Origin: Sporosarcina cyprini
Lineage (GTDB): Bacteria; Bacillota; Bacilli; Bacillales_A; Planococcaceae
Reading direction: 5' to 3'
Length of the DNA stretch: 64,000 bases
NCBI RefSeq assembly: GCF_022048975.1
Contig: NZ_JAKMHX010000038.1
Coordinates: forward strand, 248,001-312,000
Shown: in pieces, positions 39,301 through 48,540 of the stretch
Numbering within the stretch: position 1 is the first letter of the stretch
Layout: the number at the start of each line of letters is the position of its first letter
Position numbers and translations under genes: made by a program
Notes under the pieces: generated by a model
The model's input: the letters and a program-made list of their open reading frames with translations, nothing else
Told to the model about the DNA's origin: nothing
Databases searched by the model: none

Positions 39301-40658
39301 TTCGCCAACTCCCCTTTATGCGTTTTCAGCCAATCAGCCAAAACTTTCGTATGATAATCCCCTTGTTTGAATTCCTCTGACTCGATAAATTCCTTAAAGA
39401 GAGGCAAATTCGTTTTCAGCCCCTCAATACCAACTTGTGCAAAAAACGTCTTCGATCGCTCAATCGCTTCTTCGCGATTTTCTGCTTGAATGATTACTTT
39501 CGCAATCATCGGGTCATAGAAAGGCGTCACTTGATCCCCTTCCTGATACCCGGCATCAATCCGGACTCCATCTGCATTACCCCAATCCAGCTTTTGCAGC
39601 GAGCCGGGAGATGGCATGAATGTGTGAGGATCTTCCGCATACAGTCGAAATTCCATAGCATGGCCGGTAGTTTCTATATCGTGCTGCTCAGTTATCGGCA
39701 ACGGATTTCCTTTTGCCACCTCAAGCTGCCACTCGACAAGATCCAGTCCAGTCACCTCTTCCGTGATCGGATGCTCCACTTGCAGGCGGGTATTCATTTC
39801 TAAGAAATAAAAGCTGTTATCTTCCCCTACAATGAATTCCACTGTCCCTGCGTTTTTATAATGAACCGCTTTCGCCGCTTCCACAGCAGAAGCCAGCAGT
39901 CTCTCCCTGACATCTTCAGATAAGGAAGGAGACGGTGATTCCTCAATAACTTTTTGATTCCTTCTCTGAACCGAACAGTTTCGTTCATAAAGATGGACAA
40001 TATTGCCTTGGTGGTCACCGAAAATTTGGACTTCTATATGACGCGCGTTTTCAATATATTTTTCAAGAAACACGACATCATCACCAAAATAAGCTTTCGC
40101 ACGGTTTTTCACGGTTTGGAATTGTTGACTGAGCGCTTGCTCATTTTGACAGAGCACCATACCGATACCTCCACCGCCGCTGCTTGCTTTCAGCATGACG
40201 GGATAACCGATTTTCCCCGCTTCTTGCTTCGCCTCATCGAGAGTGGCCACTCCATCGTCTGTCCCTGGTACAACCGGCACCCCGGCAGCCTGCATGGTTT
40301 TGCGTGATTCGATCTTATCTCCCATCCGTTCGATCGTTTCTTCATCAGGACCGATAAAAACTAACCCGGCTTCCCGGACTTTCCTGGCAAAGTCTGCATT
40401 CTCGGATAAAAAGCCGTAGCCAGGATGAATCGCTTGTGCACCGCTCGTTTTCGCTACTCCGATAATTTCATCCGCCTTTAAGTACGATTGTTGAACAGGC
40501 GGAGGACCAATCGGAAACGCCTCGTCCGCCTCTTTTACAAAGAGCGCCTCCTTGTCGGCTTCCGAGTATACGGCAACTGTAGAAATGCCGAGCTTTTTAC
40601 ATGTTTCTACGATTCTGAGTGCAATTTCCCCACGATTTGCAATCAATATTTTATCCAT
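39297..40658 (-). CDS. Biotin carboxylase subunit of acyl-CoA carboxylase
   Basis: ATP-dependent carboxylation of biotin. About 453 aa. N-terminal NRGEIALRI, ATP-grasp GGGGIGM near residue 164, EKYIENARHIEVQIFGDHQG near residue 200, CSVQRRNQKVIEESPSP near residue 227 and the catalytic EMNTRLQVEHPITEEVTG near residue 287. Start ATG 40658 is seven bases from GGGGG. Since it is paired with a separate carrier domain and a PccB-type subunit, it is probably a dedicated acyl-CoA carboxylase component rather than the fatty-acid AccC. Confidence 0.92.
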   Translation of the reverse strand: MDKILIANRGEIALRIVETCKKLGISTVAVYSEADKEALFVKEADEAFPIGPPPVQQSYLKADEIIGVAKTSGAQAIHPGYGFLSENADFARKVREAGLVFIGPDEETIERMGDKIESRKTMQAAGVPVVPGTDDGVATLDEAKQEAGKIGYPVMLKASSGGGGIGMVLCQNEQALSQQFQTVKNRAKAYFGDDVVFLEKYIENARHIEVQIFGDHQGNIVHLYERNCSVQRRNQKVIEESPSPSLSEDVRERLLASAVEAAKAVHYKNAGTVEFIVGEDNSFYFLEMNTRLQVEHPITEEVTGLDLVEWQLEVAKGNPLPITEQHDIETTGHAMEFRLYAEDPHTFMPSPGSLQKLDWGNADGVRIDAGYQEGDQVTPFYDPMIAKVIIQAENREEAIERSKTFFAQVGIEGLKTNLPLFKEFIESEEFKQGDYHTKVLADWLKTHKGELAK

Positions 40659-40776
40659 CGTCATACCCCCATCCAGTGACTTGATCATCTCTCCCCCTTT
40701 TAGTGTAAACTATCAATGTAACCGTTTTCAACTATTTGACTACTAAATTATTCTGCGAATTCAAAGTCCAGTTGTT

Positions 40777-41538
40777 TTATTGCTTCCTTTCTAGAAATCT
40801 GGCGACCGCCTCGTGGTGTGCATCACTTTCCCATAGCCGAGCGCATTGTTCTGCTTCCTCCAGCATCCTTTGCTTCACTGCCTTTCCTTCCCACGAGCGA
40901 ATGAGTAGTGATTTATACGCTCTATGAACGGAAGGATGAATCAAAGCCATTCTTTTTAAGAATTGCTCAAGCGCCTGTACCTTATCTCCCTCGTATTGTT
41001 CAGTAGCCCAGCCGAGCTCCTCTAGGCGTGATGCCTCTAAAACTGAAGCTTCACTTACAAACCGGAGGATGACATCGTGCCTGGCCATCTTTTCGATCAA
41101 CTGAGTGGCCCCGCCCCAGCCGCTTGTGATGGCAAGGGTCCCTTGAATAAAGCCGGCTTTGGCCTTATTAGAAACAAGTCGGTAGTCGCATGCCGAAGCA
41201 ATTTCACACCCTCCGCCGACAGCCGCACCATTGACAAGTGCAATGACAGGCACCGGCAGCGTAGATAAACGATAAAGGATTCCCGCCATCCTGCTCAACA
41301 TCGGGTAAGCATCTTCCGCCGTTCTGAACTGATGAAATTCCGAAAGATCGCCGCCAGAGCAAAATGCTTTTTCCCCAGTTCCTGTAATGACCGCAAACGA
41401 GATACTTTGGTTCTTTTCCACTTCCGCAACGAAGCTTTCCAGCCCTTCCATCACGTTGGAATTAATAGCATTCCGCATTTCGGGCCGATTGATCGTAAAC
41501 ATTGCGGTCTGATCAGTGAACTCTATTAGATAATCCAT
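40777..41538 (-). CDS. Enoyl-CoA hydratase/isomerase (crotonase) superfamily protein, ECHDC1-like
   Basis: About 253-aa crotonase-fold protein. The CoA oxyanion hole region AFCSGGDLSEFH near residue 60 and GAAVGGGCEIASACDYRL near residue 103 are intact. In place of the hydratase second catalytic Glu (PE..lG), it reads FIQGTLAITSGWGGATQLIE. The SGWGGATQL pattern recalls ethylmalonyl-/methylmalonyl-CoA decarboxylases (ECHDC1 type) more than hydratases. It lies upstream of the acyl-CoA carboxylase genes, in the same direction. Start is ATG 41538 with AAAGGG at good spacing. The specific reaction is inferred. Confidence 0.85.
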   Translation of the reverse strand: MDYLIEFTDQTAMFTINRPEMRNAINSNVMEGLESFVAEVEKNQSISFAVITGTGEKAFCSGGDLSEFHQFRTAEDAYPMLSRMAGILYRLSTLPVPVIALVNGAAVGGGCEIASACDYRLVSNKAKAGFIQGTLAITSGWGGATQLIEKMARHDVILRFVSEASVLEASRLEELGWATEQYEGDKVQALEQFLKRMALIHPSVHRAYKSLLIRSWEGKAVKQRMLEEAEQCARLWESDAHHEAVARFLERKQ

Positions 41539-41572
41539 TCCAGCCATCCCTTTCTAATCTATATTTGAATAG

Positions 41573-41606
41573 AAAAAAGCCACCGGAGCCATGGTCTCTC
41601 GGTGGC
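41573..41606 (-). terminator. Terminator downstream of rpmF
   Basis: Minus strand GCCACCG-loop-CGGTGGC followed by six T, separating rpmF from the crotonase gene. Confidence 0.75.
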
Positions 41607-41668
41607 CTTCCGCCCGCCCGGGACGAGGAATCGTCTATCGGGAAGGGCAATTTGCAAGCGAATCTTGA

Positions 41669-41842
41669 TTATTCACCTACAACTTCTTTACCTTTGTAAT
41701 GACCGCAAGATTTGCAAACGCGGTGTGCCAATTTCATTTCGCCACAGTTTTCACAAGTTGTCATGCCAGGTACTTGTAATTTGAAGTGTGTACGACGAAG
41801 TCTTTTCTTTGTTTTAGATGTTCTTCTCTTTGGTACTGCCAT
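41669..41842 (-). CDS. rpmF: 50S ribosomal protein L32 (zinc-ribbon form)
   Basis: 57 aa. [20 protein letters not shown] followed by a four-cysteine zinc ribbon CENCG...CKSCG, i.e. the zinc-binding (C+) version. ATG at 41842 with AGGAGG eight bases upstream. It follows ylbN, the conserved yceD-rpmF pairing. Confidence 0.97.
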   Translation of the reverse strand: MAVPKRRTSKTKKRLRRTHFKLQVPGMTTCENCGEMKLAHRVCKSCGHYKGKEVVGE

Positions 41843-41865
41843 CGGGGGCACCTCCTTATGATCGC

Positions 41866-42399
41866 CTAGTCTTTGTCGGAATCAAAAAATTTAGCCAATC
41901 CTGCAAGTCTCGGATCCACTTTCGATTCCTTTTCTTTCTGGAGCTGTTCATTGTATTGTTCATCCGTAGTATAGGACCAGCCCTTCCCCTCCGCCGTTTT
42001 CATCTCTTCAGCTGTATCGCCGAATATTTGAAGCGGCACTTCCAGAAGAACAAGTTCCTCCAAAATCGGGGTCGGATCGATCACTTCACCTACAACCGGA
42101 TGAATGGAATCATCCGTTGCAAGGACAGCTTCATCCCAACTGAATTGCTCGTCCGACTCAACAGTAAAAGGAAATTCGACATCTTCCCATGTTCTAGAAC
42201 ACGGAAGAATCATCTTCCCTTCCAACTTAAATCGGCAAGTCAATTTTTTTGAACCAATGGTGCAGCTACCAGTTACGTGAACAGGCGTAATATCCCTGAT
42301 TTCAGGGTTCCGTTCTTTGACGGATTCAAGATTCACCGCTTCGTCAAGCGGCATAGAACCTTGCCTGTATTTCTGTAATTGATGAATGGACCATTTCAT
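41866..42399 (-). CDS. ylbN: YceD/DUF177 family protein YlbN
   Basis: 177-aa DUF177 protein, linked in many bacteria to 23S rRNA/ribosome biogenesis and co-transcribed with rpmF. It contains the family-like middle [20 protein letters not shown] and an acidic C-terminus. The start is ATG 42399, with the upstream in-frame extension running into the promoter. A consensus promoter lies at 42427-42455. Confidence 0.9.
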   Translation of the reverse strand: MKWSIHQLQKYRQGSMPLDEAVNLESVKERNPEIRDITPVHVTGSCTIGSKKLTCRFKLEGKMILPCSRTWEDVEFPFTVESDEQFSWDEAVLATDDSIHPVVGEVIDPTPILEELVLLEVPLQIFGDTAEEMKTAEGKGWSYTTDEQYNEQLQKEKESKVDPRLAGLAKFFDSDKD

Positions 42400-42426
42400 G
42401 TCTATCACCTCAAGACAACACTGTTG

Positions 42427-42455
42427 ATTATAATATGCATAAAAAGGGATGTCAA
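42427..42455 (-). promoter_or_regulatory. Consensus sigma-A promoter of ylbN-rpmF
   Basis: Minus strand TTGACA (42450-42455), exactly 17 bp, TATAAT (42427-42432): a perfect match to the consensus, fitting high expression of a ribosomal protein gene. Confidence 0.9.
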
Positions 42456-42464
42456 GATTTTTTC

Positions 42465-42494
42465 TTGTCACTCCTATTGCTACAAAGGTATAAT
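42465..42494 (+). promoter_or_regulatory. Sigma-A promoter of ylbM
   Basis: TTGTCA (42465-42470), an 18-bp spacer, TATAAT (42489-42494), divergent from the ylbN promoter with only about 10 bp between the two -35 boxes. Confidence 0.8.
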
Positions 42495-42526
42495 CTATCT
42501 AACATTATACCGAAAGGATGGTCACT

Positions 42527-43744
42527 TTGAAAGCTACAGGAATAGTGGTGGAATATAATCCGTTTCATAACGGGCATCTTCATCATGTCCAGGAAGCAAA
42601 AAAGCGGACCGGTGCGGATGTAATGATCGCTGTGATGAGCGGAAACTTCCTTCAGCGGGGCGAACCTGCTTTTGTCGATAAATGGACTCGTGCTCAAATG
42701 GCTTTACAGTCCGGCGTTGATCTTGTCTTTGAATTGCCTTATCGCTTTGCTACTGCAAATGCGCCCGTTTTTGCGAAAGGGGCGATCGAAATATTGGATG
42801 CAGCCCATTGCCATGCTTATTGTTTCGGAAGCGAGGATGGCACGATCCAGCCTTTCCTTGAAAGCATGGAATTGATTGACCAGCACCGCGTCAGCTATGA
42901 GGCAGCCGTCAAGGAAGCCATGTCTTGCGGGATGAGTTATCCGAAAGCCCTTAACGAGGCCTACAAGCACATACTTGAGGATGCCCAAAAAACAGATCCG
43001 CCGGTCGATCTGACGAAACCGAATAACATCCTAGGTTATCATTATATGGAAGCGGCGAAGGAAATCCGTTCATCTATGACTCCTGTCACCATCCCACGAA
43101 TCGTCGCCCAGTATCATGATGATGCTGTCGCCGGTAACGCCATAGCGAGCGCTACAGGCATCCGCAAAACGTTTTTCACAAGCGGCGCCTTGGAAGAAGT
43201 ATCCGGCTTTCTTCCCGAAGCTTCGGAGCGTTTATTGCATAAATGGCAGCAAGAGCGGGAGGCTTTCGGGAGCTGGGAATATTTCTATCCTTCTTTGCGG
43301 TTGATCATTATCCGAGAAGGGGCTTCCCGGCTCACTTCCATTGCTGAGATTGTAGAAGGAATGGAGAACTCAATCTATAAAGCCGCTTTGTCGAATCAAA
43401 CATTTAGCGGTTTCATGGAACAAGTTAAGTCAAAGCGTTACACGTGGACACGCATCCAGCGGATGATCACACACATCCTTACAGGCTTCACCACAAGTAT
43501 GCGGGAAGAAATACCTCATGCGTCATATTTGCGATTGCTCGGCATGACAGCAAACGGAAGAGACTACTTAAACCGCACCAAAAAGGAATTGAAGCTCCCA
43601 TTGGTCAGCAAAGCAGCCTCCTTTAAAGATCCTTCCTTAACCGCTGATATTCGGGCATCAGATATTTATGCATTAGCTATGACACAAGATAAAGGGAGTG
43701 CAACGTTGGGAACGGATTACCTTAACCGGCCTCATATCCTCTAA
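42527..43744 (+). CDS. tmcAL: tRNA(Met) cytidine acetate ligase TmcAL (YlbM)
   Basis: ATP-dependent acetate ligase that acetylates C34 of elongator tRNA-Met in Bacillus. 405 aa, nucleotidyltransferase-like fold: VVEYNPFHNGHLHHVQEAKK at the N-terminus with the HxGH-type site, MSGNFLQRGEP near residue 44, and KPNNILGYHY near residue 162. The start is TTG 42527, eight bases from AAAGG, giving the family N-terminus (LKATGIVVEYNPF). The in-frame ATG at 42518 sits directly against the ribosome-binding site. Its stop abuts the convergent ylbL stop. Confidence 0.93.
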   Translation: MKATGIVVEYNPFHNGHLHHVQEAKKRTGADVMIAVMSGNFLQRGEPAFVDKWTRAQMALQSGVDLVFELPYRFATANAPVFAKGAIEILDAAHCHAYCFGSEDGTIQPFLESMELIDQHRVSYEAAVKEAMSCGMSYPKALNEAYKHILEDAQKTDPPVDLTKPNNILGYHYMEAAKEIRSSMTPVTIPRIVAQYHDDAVAGNAIASATGIRKTFFTSGALEEVSGFLPEASERLLHKWQQEREAFGSWEYFYPSLRLIIIREGASRLTSIAEIVEGMENSIYKAALSNQTFSGFMEQVKSKRYTWTRIQRMITHILTGFTTSMREEIPHASYLRLLGMTANGRDYLNRTKKELKLPLVSKAASFKDPSLTADIRASDIYALAMTQDKGSATLGTDYLNRPHIL

Positions 43745-44791
43745 TCATTTAGGCTCTAAATTCTTCAAATAATCGAGAGCGTCATCCACTGTCTTCACAG
43801 GCACGATTTTCATTTTCGTGCCTATTTTTTCCGCCGCTGCAACGGCTTCTTCATAGTTTGTTTTGATTCCCGGGTTGGCACTTCTTACTTCCTCTGAAAG
43901 TTCATCGTCCGGAGCAAAAAAGATTTCGATTCCATCTTTGGACGCCGCCATCACTTTAAACTCCGCTCCCCCAATCCTGCCCACTGTTCCATCCGAGAGC
44001 ATTTCGCCAGTTCCGGCGATTTGATAGCCTTTTGTTAAATCTTCATCTGTCAATTGGTTCATGATTTCCAGTGTAAACATTAGTCCTGCAGATGGGCCGC
44101 CTATTTCTCCCGTACTGAATTTCACTTCCGGTATAGTCGTCAACAGACGATCTTCCTGGAATTGAATCCCCAAACCGACTTTACCTTCCGCTTTCGGTAT
44201 CTCTTTCAATACGACAGTGAGATTAATGCGTTTATCGCCTCTCTCAACAGACAAATCCACCTTGTCGCCTTCTTTTTTTTCAGAAATGACAGCAGCAAAT
44301 TGGCCCGATTCAGTCAGTTCCTTGCCGTCAACAGATCGTATTTTATCCCCAACCTCCAAAATATTATCTGCCGCACTGCCAGGAAGCACCATGACGACAA
44401 AGACACCATCAAATTGTATATTGACAGGCAGGCCGGTACGGTCAAAGGCAACCGTAATTGCATTGAATTGTGAATCGGACATCAGTTTTCTTTGCCGGAT
44501 ATTATATTCCTTGTCATTTTCCCCTTCTCGCCGAACTTTTTGGACAGGCATAATTTTACGTTCGTCGGAGAATTTGGAAAAGGCGTATGATAGCGGGGTT
44601 GCTTTCGCTATGGCGATTGTCATTAAATTAAATGTCCCGCTTTCATGATCACTGCCTCCAGCCACTTCTACAAGTGGTGCAAGGTCATACGCACCTCCTG
44701 GCTTCGAAATATATGAGTCCAACGGGTAAAAAAACAAGAAAATTAATACGACAACGATTACGCCGTACAATCCCAGCTTTCTCATCTTCAT
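43745..44791 (-). CDS. ylbL: PDZ/Lon-like serine protease YlbL (SepM family)
   Basis: Membrane-anchored extracellular protease of the YlbL/SepM family. 348 aa: N-terminal membrane segment (about 7-25), a PDZ domain (about 130-215, VFVVMVLPGSAADN) and a C-terminal Lon-type protease domain with the Ser of EIGGPSAGLMFTLEI near residue 237 and the Lys of GGAEFKVMAASKDG near residue 279 as catalytic dyad. Homologues degrade a division inhibitor in B. subtilis or process peptides in streptococci; substrate here unknown. Confidence 0.93.
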   Translation of the reverse strand: MKMRKLGLYGVIVVVLIFLFFYPLDSYISKPGGAYDLAPLVEVAGGSDHESGTFNLMTIAIAKATPLSYAFSKFSDERKIMPVQKVRREGENDKEYNIRQRKLMSDSQFNAITVAFDRTGLPVNIQFDGVFVVMVLPGSAADNILEVGDKIRSVDGKELTESGQFAAVISEKKEGDKVDLSVERGDKRINLTVVLKEIPKAEGKVGLGIQFQEDRLLTTIPEVKFSTGEIGGPSAGLMFTLEIMNQLTDEDLTKGYQIAGTGEMLSDGTVGRIGGAEFKVMAASKDGIEIFFAPDDELSEEVRSANPGIKTNYEEAVAAAEKIGTKMKIVPVKTVDDALDYLKNLEPK

Positions 44792-45002
44792 AAAAGCACA
44801 CCTCCATTAATAGCCTGTTCCATTCACACATATATATAAGTGGTTCCTGTAAATCAGGAAGTTATATTCATGGCAAAGAACATTCGGCAAAGCAATTTAA
44901 CTCTCTCCATATTATCCCACACGCACTGTTTCGTATAGCATTTTGCCAATTTCTTCAGACGCTATCGAACGTGTAAATTTATTTCGAAAGGAGCAGCTTC
45001 CA

Positions 45003-45044
45003 ATGACTAGTATCCTCTTACGCACCCATCCGATACATGATTAA
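45003..45044 (+). CDS. Putative 13-residue leader peptide overlapping ylbJ
   Basis: ATG 45003 has the strong ribosome-binding site AAAGGAG eight to nine bases upstream and opens a 13-codon frame (MTSILLRTHPIHD) whose stop TAA (45042-45044) overlaps the ATG of ylbJ (45037). ylbJ itself has no ribosome-binding site, so this frame may serve translational coupling. Its translation is inferred, not shown. Confidence 0.45.
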   Translation: MTSILLRTHPIHD

Positions 45045-45924
45045 CATCATCATTATATGGGGATTGATCCTGCTGTTCATTTTCCAGCCCGGAACGGCCC
45101 ATGACGGTGCAGAAGCTGGCGCCTACCTTTTTGTAAATGCGCTATTGCCTTATTTACTTCCGTATATCATTTTGACACAGTGGCTATTGAAGACACCTTC
45201 TGCCGGGAAACGGCCAAAAAGTTGGAAAAGCTATTTGAAGGCTTACGTGCTCGGCTCTTTCGGCGGGTTTCCAGTCGGCGCGGTTACGGTCACAGAAATG
45301 TACAAAAACAGAGAGCTATCGAAGAAAGAGAGCAGCTTACTGCTTGCCGCTTGCCATGCGCCAGGTCCAATGTTTATCATCGGCTTCGTCGGGACAGAGT
45401 TATTTGGCAACGTCCAGTCAGGCTGGAAATTGTTAGCCGCCATTCATATTGCAAATTTAATATTTTTTTTGCTGACTCTCTTCCTTTTGCGTGCGGAGGA
45501 GGGACAAGAAGAACGAGTAATCCAAACGAAAACGAAAAGTTCAGGACCTTTGCTTGATGCGATAAAAGACAGCTCCTCTGTCATTATACTTGTAGCAACT
45601 ACCGTCATATTCTTCTCCTCATTAGGAAATGTCATAACAACGACCGCCTCATCTGCGTTCACTGTAGATATCGGCATAGCGAAAACGATTGTTTTGTCCC
45701 TTTTTGAGATGACCTCCGGGGTCCAGTCCGCGACAGATCATTTTTATTCGATGAGCTTTTATCCCTTCATCATCGCAGCCATCATCTCTGTCAACGGATT
45801 GAGCATCCATATGCAAGTCTACGTCATTGCAAAGGCGGCTAATCTCTCATTGAAGCCCTATTTGCTAAGCCGGCTTTGGAGCGTGATCGCAGTTCCGCTC
45901 ATTTTGTTTTTAATCTACACATAA
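45037..45924 (+). CDS. ylbJ: Sporulation integral membrane protein YlbJ (short form)
   Basis: Polytopic membrane protein of the nucleoside-recognition/YlbJ family, required for late spore formation in B. subtilis. 295 aa, clearly shorter than the roughly 400 aa of B. subtilis YlbJ, with about eight membrane segments. The family motif GSFGGFPVGAVTVTEMY lies near residue 69, AACHAPGPMFIIGFVGTELFG near residue 100 and NGLSIHMQVYVIAKA near residue 254. Both ends look complete, so it appears to be internally shortened, not broken. No Shine-Dalgarno precedes ATG 45037; it overlaps a 13-codon leader frame. Confidence 0.85.
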   Translation: MINIIIIWGLILLFIFQPGTAHDGAEAGAYLFVNALLPYLLPYIILTQWLLKTPSAGKRPKSWKSYLKAYVLGSFGGFPVGAVTVTEMYKNRELSKKESSLLLAACHAPGPMFIIGFVGTELFGNVQSGWKLLAAIHIANLIFFLLTLFLLRAEEGQEERVIQTKTKSSGPLLDAIKDSSSVIILVATTVIFFSSLGNVITTTASSAFTVDIGIAKTIVLSLFEMTSGVQSATDHFYSMSFYPFIIAAIISVNGLSIHMQVYVIAKAANLSLKPYLLSRLWSVIAVPLILFLIYT

Positions 45925-45937
45925 CAGTTTTAGACGA

Positions 45938-45981
45938 TAAAAAAAGGACGAGAGGATGCAAACACGCTCCTCCGTCCTTTT
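45938..45981. terminator. Bidirectional terminator between ylbJ and coaD
   Basis: An imperfect hairpin with AAAAAAAGGACGAGAGG and CTCCTCCGTCCTTTT arms lies between the convergent ylbJ and coaD stops, with A/T runs on both sides. Confidence 0.75.
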
Positions 45982-45989
45982 ACCATTCG

Positions 45990-46481
<492 letters not shown>

Positions 46482-47030
46482 TCATTTCCTATAGATCGAA
46501 ATCGCACTGCTGCCATAGACCACATGCTTCACTCTAGAGAAATCACCATACGACTCAGGCAGCTCCATTTTCTTGTCGTGTTCACAGACGATAATCGCTT
46601 CGGGTGCCATCAGCTCCAGCTCGATAAAATCATTGACTAAGCCGTAAAACTCCGTTTTTGCATAAGGAGGATCCACAAACAGCAGATCTGCTTGTACATC
46701 CATCGTCTTCAATTTTTTTGCAGCATTGCGTGCATCCGTGCGGAAAATGGCCAACTCATCGACGAACCGGCATTTTTCAGCATTTTCTTTAATAATGGCA
46801 CAGGCTTTTGCATTTCGCTCAAACACATAAGCTTGATCCGCGCCTCTCGATAAAGCCTCCAAAGACAAAGATCCACTGCCGCCAAAAAGTTCAACTGCCG
46901 TTCCACCATCAAAGTACGGGCCGATCATGTTAAAAAGGGACTCCTTCACCTTATCTGTCGTAGGTCTTGTCGTATCACCCGGCAAAGCTTTTAATGGAAT
47001 GCCACGCCGAGATCCCGAAACAATTCTCAT
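46482..47030 (-). CDS. rsmD: 16S rRNA (guanine966-N2)-methyltransferase RsmD
   Basis: SAM-dependent rRNA methyltransferase. 182 aa. N-terminal MRIVSGSRRGIPLKALPGDT, SAM motif VELFGGSGSLSLEALSRGA near residue 45 and catalytic DLLFVDPPYAKTEFY (NPPY-type) near residue 114. The ATG overlaps the stop of the upstream stalk-domain gene (ATGA). Confidence 0.95.
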   Translation of the reverse strand: MRIVSGSRRGIPLKALPGDTTRPTTDKVKESLFNMIGPYFDGGTAVELFGGSGSLSLEALSRGADQAYVFERNAKACAIIKENAEKCRFVDELAIFRTDARNAAKKLKTMDVQADLLFVDPPYAKTEFYGLVNDFIELELMAPEAIIVCEHDKKMELPESYGDFSRVKHVVYGSSAISIYRK

Positions 47031-48448
47031 TTATCGGTTTCCCCTTCCTTGCCCTCTGCAGAGCTGACATCAATTGCCCCATCGGTCTTTTCAATTTTTA
47101 AAGAAAAAATTCTTTTTATTGCATCTTCCTCAAAATAATAAGTCCCATTCATCTTTTTGTATGGTTCCGTCCGCAACGAATATTTTCTTTCGTTCAACAC
47201 ATAGAAAGGATCCCGTAAAGAGAATCTGTATTTATTTGATTCATTTGTGACATAGATGGACTGCTGATTAGATTCCAGTGTGTAGCCCAATTGACTGAAA
47301 AATTCTTTACCTGAGTAAAATACTTGTCCGTCTTCCAATAGAACCGAGATGTTTTCCGCTTTTTCTCCGTTGATTTTCAATTCTCTAGGATCTTCAAAAT
47401 AGAAACCATACTGTTCGTCCGCTGCATGTTCTAAAAATGTAGTCTTTAAGCCGCTGACTTCCCCGATAAGCTGATCCATTGTCTGAGGTTCTAATTTTGA
47501 GGTGCTGCCTAATTTTTTGTTCAATTGCTCCAATTGAGTAGCTGACAGTTTTTCTGTGATCTTTTCATACGCTTTTTTGGCCGCACCATTCCCATATGGT
47601 TCGCCAATCAGTAAGGAAGCTGCGATGTTCGCCGTCATTCTTTCACTGCTTGCAATACCGTAGCGGGCCATTACCCCATATTGGACTAACCGGCCTTCAA
47701 GCAACTCTGTATCCACTTGATCAGTCAAGACCAGACGTCCTTTCATGAACGGCTTTTGATTCGCGCCAACGACAACGGTCATATGAGGAGCGTCCACTTT
47801 TTTCAGCAACCCTTGTAATCGAGCCGCCTGTTCTTTATGGACACCATTTCCAAAGATTGAAATTTGTTCGCTTCGATATGCTTCCGGCAGCTCTTTGTTC
47901 TGCCAGTAAAGCAGGTCCGCTTTTCCATTGCCATAGAACATTGTATATTCAATTCGGTTTAGTTTTTTCGTACCGATCCGATCCAATTCACTTATCCAGA
48001 CGCCGCCTGAATTTGTTTCATCCGTGACATGAAGCATGGTGGTCCCAACTGTCCCATTCCTCAATTTTGCGAATAAATTCTCATAGAGATTAGAGGAATC
48101 AGATGATTTAATCGGGATTTGATATGATATGGATTGTTCTGCAGCGTCCCCTTCCAAGATGGCGGTTACAGAATCATTCATCCGAGTGCAGGATGATTTG
48201 TCTTTTATGTAGCATGCTTCATTCTCACTTTGTTCAGGCCAGACAATTTCATATCTGCCATTTTCAAGCCCTTTGAAATGCTGCCGGATATACAGTCCAT
48301 CGTTCCGCTGAGTCACTTCGATTTCCTGATCATACGTGGCGGTTTCAGAGCCTTTCCCTGCAGCGCCTTCCATTTGGGAGTAATGCATATACAATAATAC
48401 GGCATTGATTAAAACGAGAAGGACTAGTGTCCTCATGATGATTTTCAA
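47027..48448 (-). CDS. Membrane-anchored protein with C-terminal stalk (copper-amine-oxidase-N-like) domain
   Basis: I do not recognise a full-length family. About 473 aa: an N-terminal signal anchor (about residues 6-24, MRTLVLLVLINAVLLYMHYS), a long extracytoplasmic region with a LKKVDAPHMTVVVG segment and no obvious catalytic motif, and a C-terminal region (about residues 365-455: ENISVLLEDGQVFYSGKEF, YTLESNQQSIYVTNES) resembling a copper amine oxidase N-terminal/stalk domain. Start is TTG 48448, six bases from GAGGTG; the next ATG is too far. It overlaps rsmD by 4 bp and has no counterpart in the B. subtilis ylb cluster. Probably wall- or membrane-associated. Confidence 0.75.
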   Translation of the reverse strand: MKIIMRTLVLLVLINAVLLYMHYSQMEGAAGKGSETATYDQEIEVTQRNDGLYIRQHFKGLENGRYEIVWPEQSENEACYIKDKSSCTRMNDSVTAILEGDAAEQSISYQIPIKSSDSSNLYENLFAKLRNGTVGTTMLHVTDETNSGGVWISELDRIGTKKLNRIEYTMFYGNGKADLLYWQNKELPEAYRSEQISIFGNGVHKEQAARLQGLLKKVDAPHMTVVVGANQKPFMKGRLVLTDQVDTELLEGRLVQYGVMARYGIASSERMTANIAASLLIGEPYGNGAAKKAYEKITEKLSATQLEQLNKKLGSTSKLEPQTMDQLIGEVSGLKTTFLEHAADEQYGFYFEDPRELKINGEKAENISVLLEDGQVFYSGKEFFSQLGYTLESNQQSIYVTNESNKYRFSLRDPFYVLNERKYSLRTEPYKKMNGTYYFEEDAIKRIFSLKIEKTDGAIDVSSAEGKEGETDK

Positions 48449-48540
48449 CGATGGCACCTCATTACATGGAATGATAGGCACGAGGAATCATACATGTTAT
48501 GATACCCGTACAACTAGTTTTTGAAAGGTAGTGTCTGTTC

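Noticed and set aside
44900-45000. Sigma-E promoter for ylbJ
   Set aside because: CATATT and CGTATAGC elements are present, but the spacing (18 bp) and -10 match are poor.
45037-45924. ylbJ considered as a broken gene
   Set aside because: Shorter than the B. subtilis protein, but the N-terminal, GGFPVGA-type and C-terminal motifs are in one uninterrupted frame.
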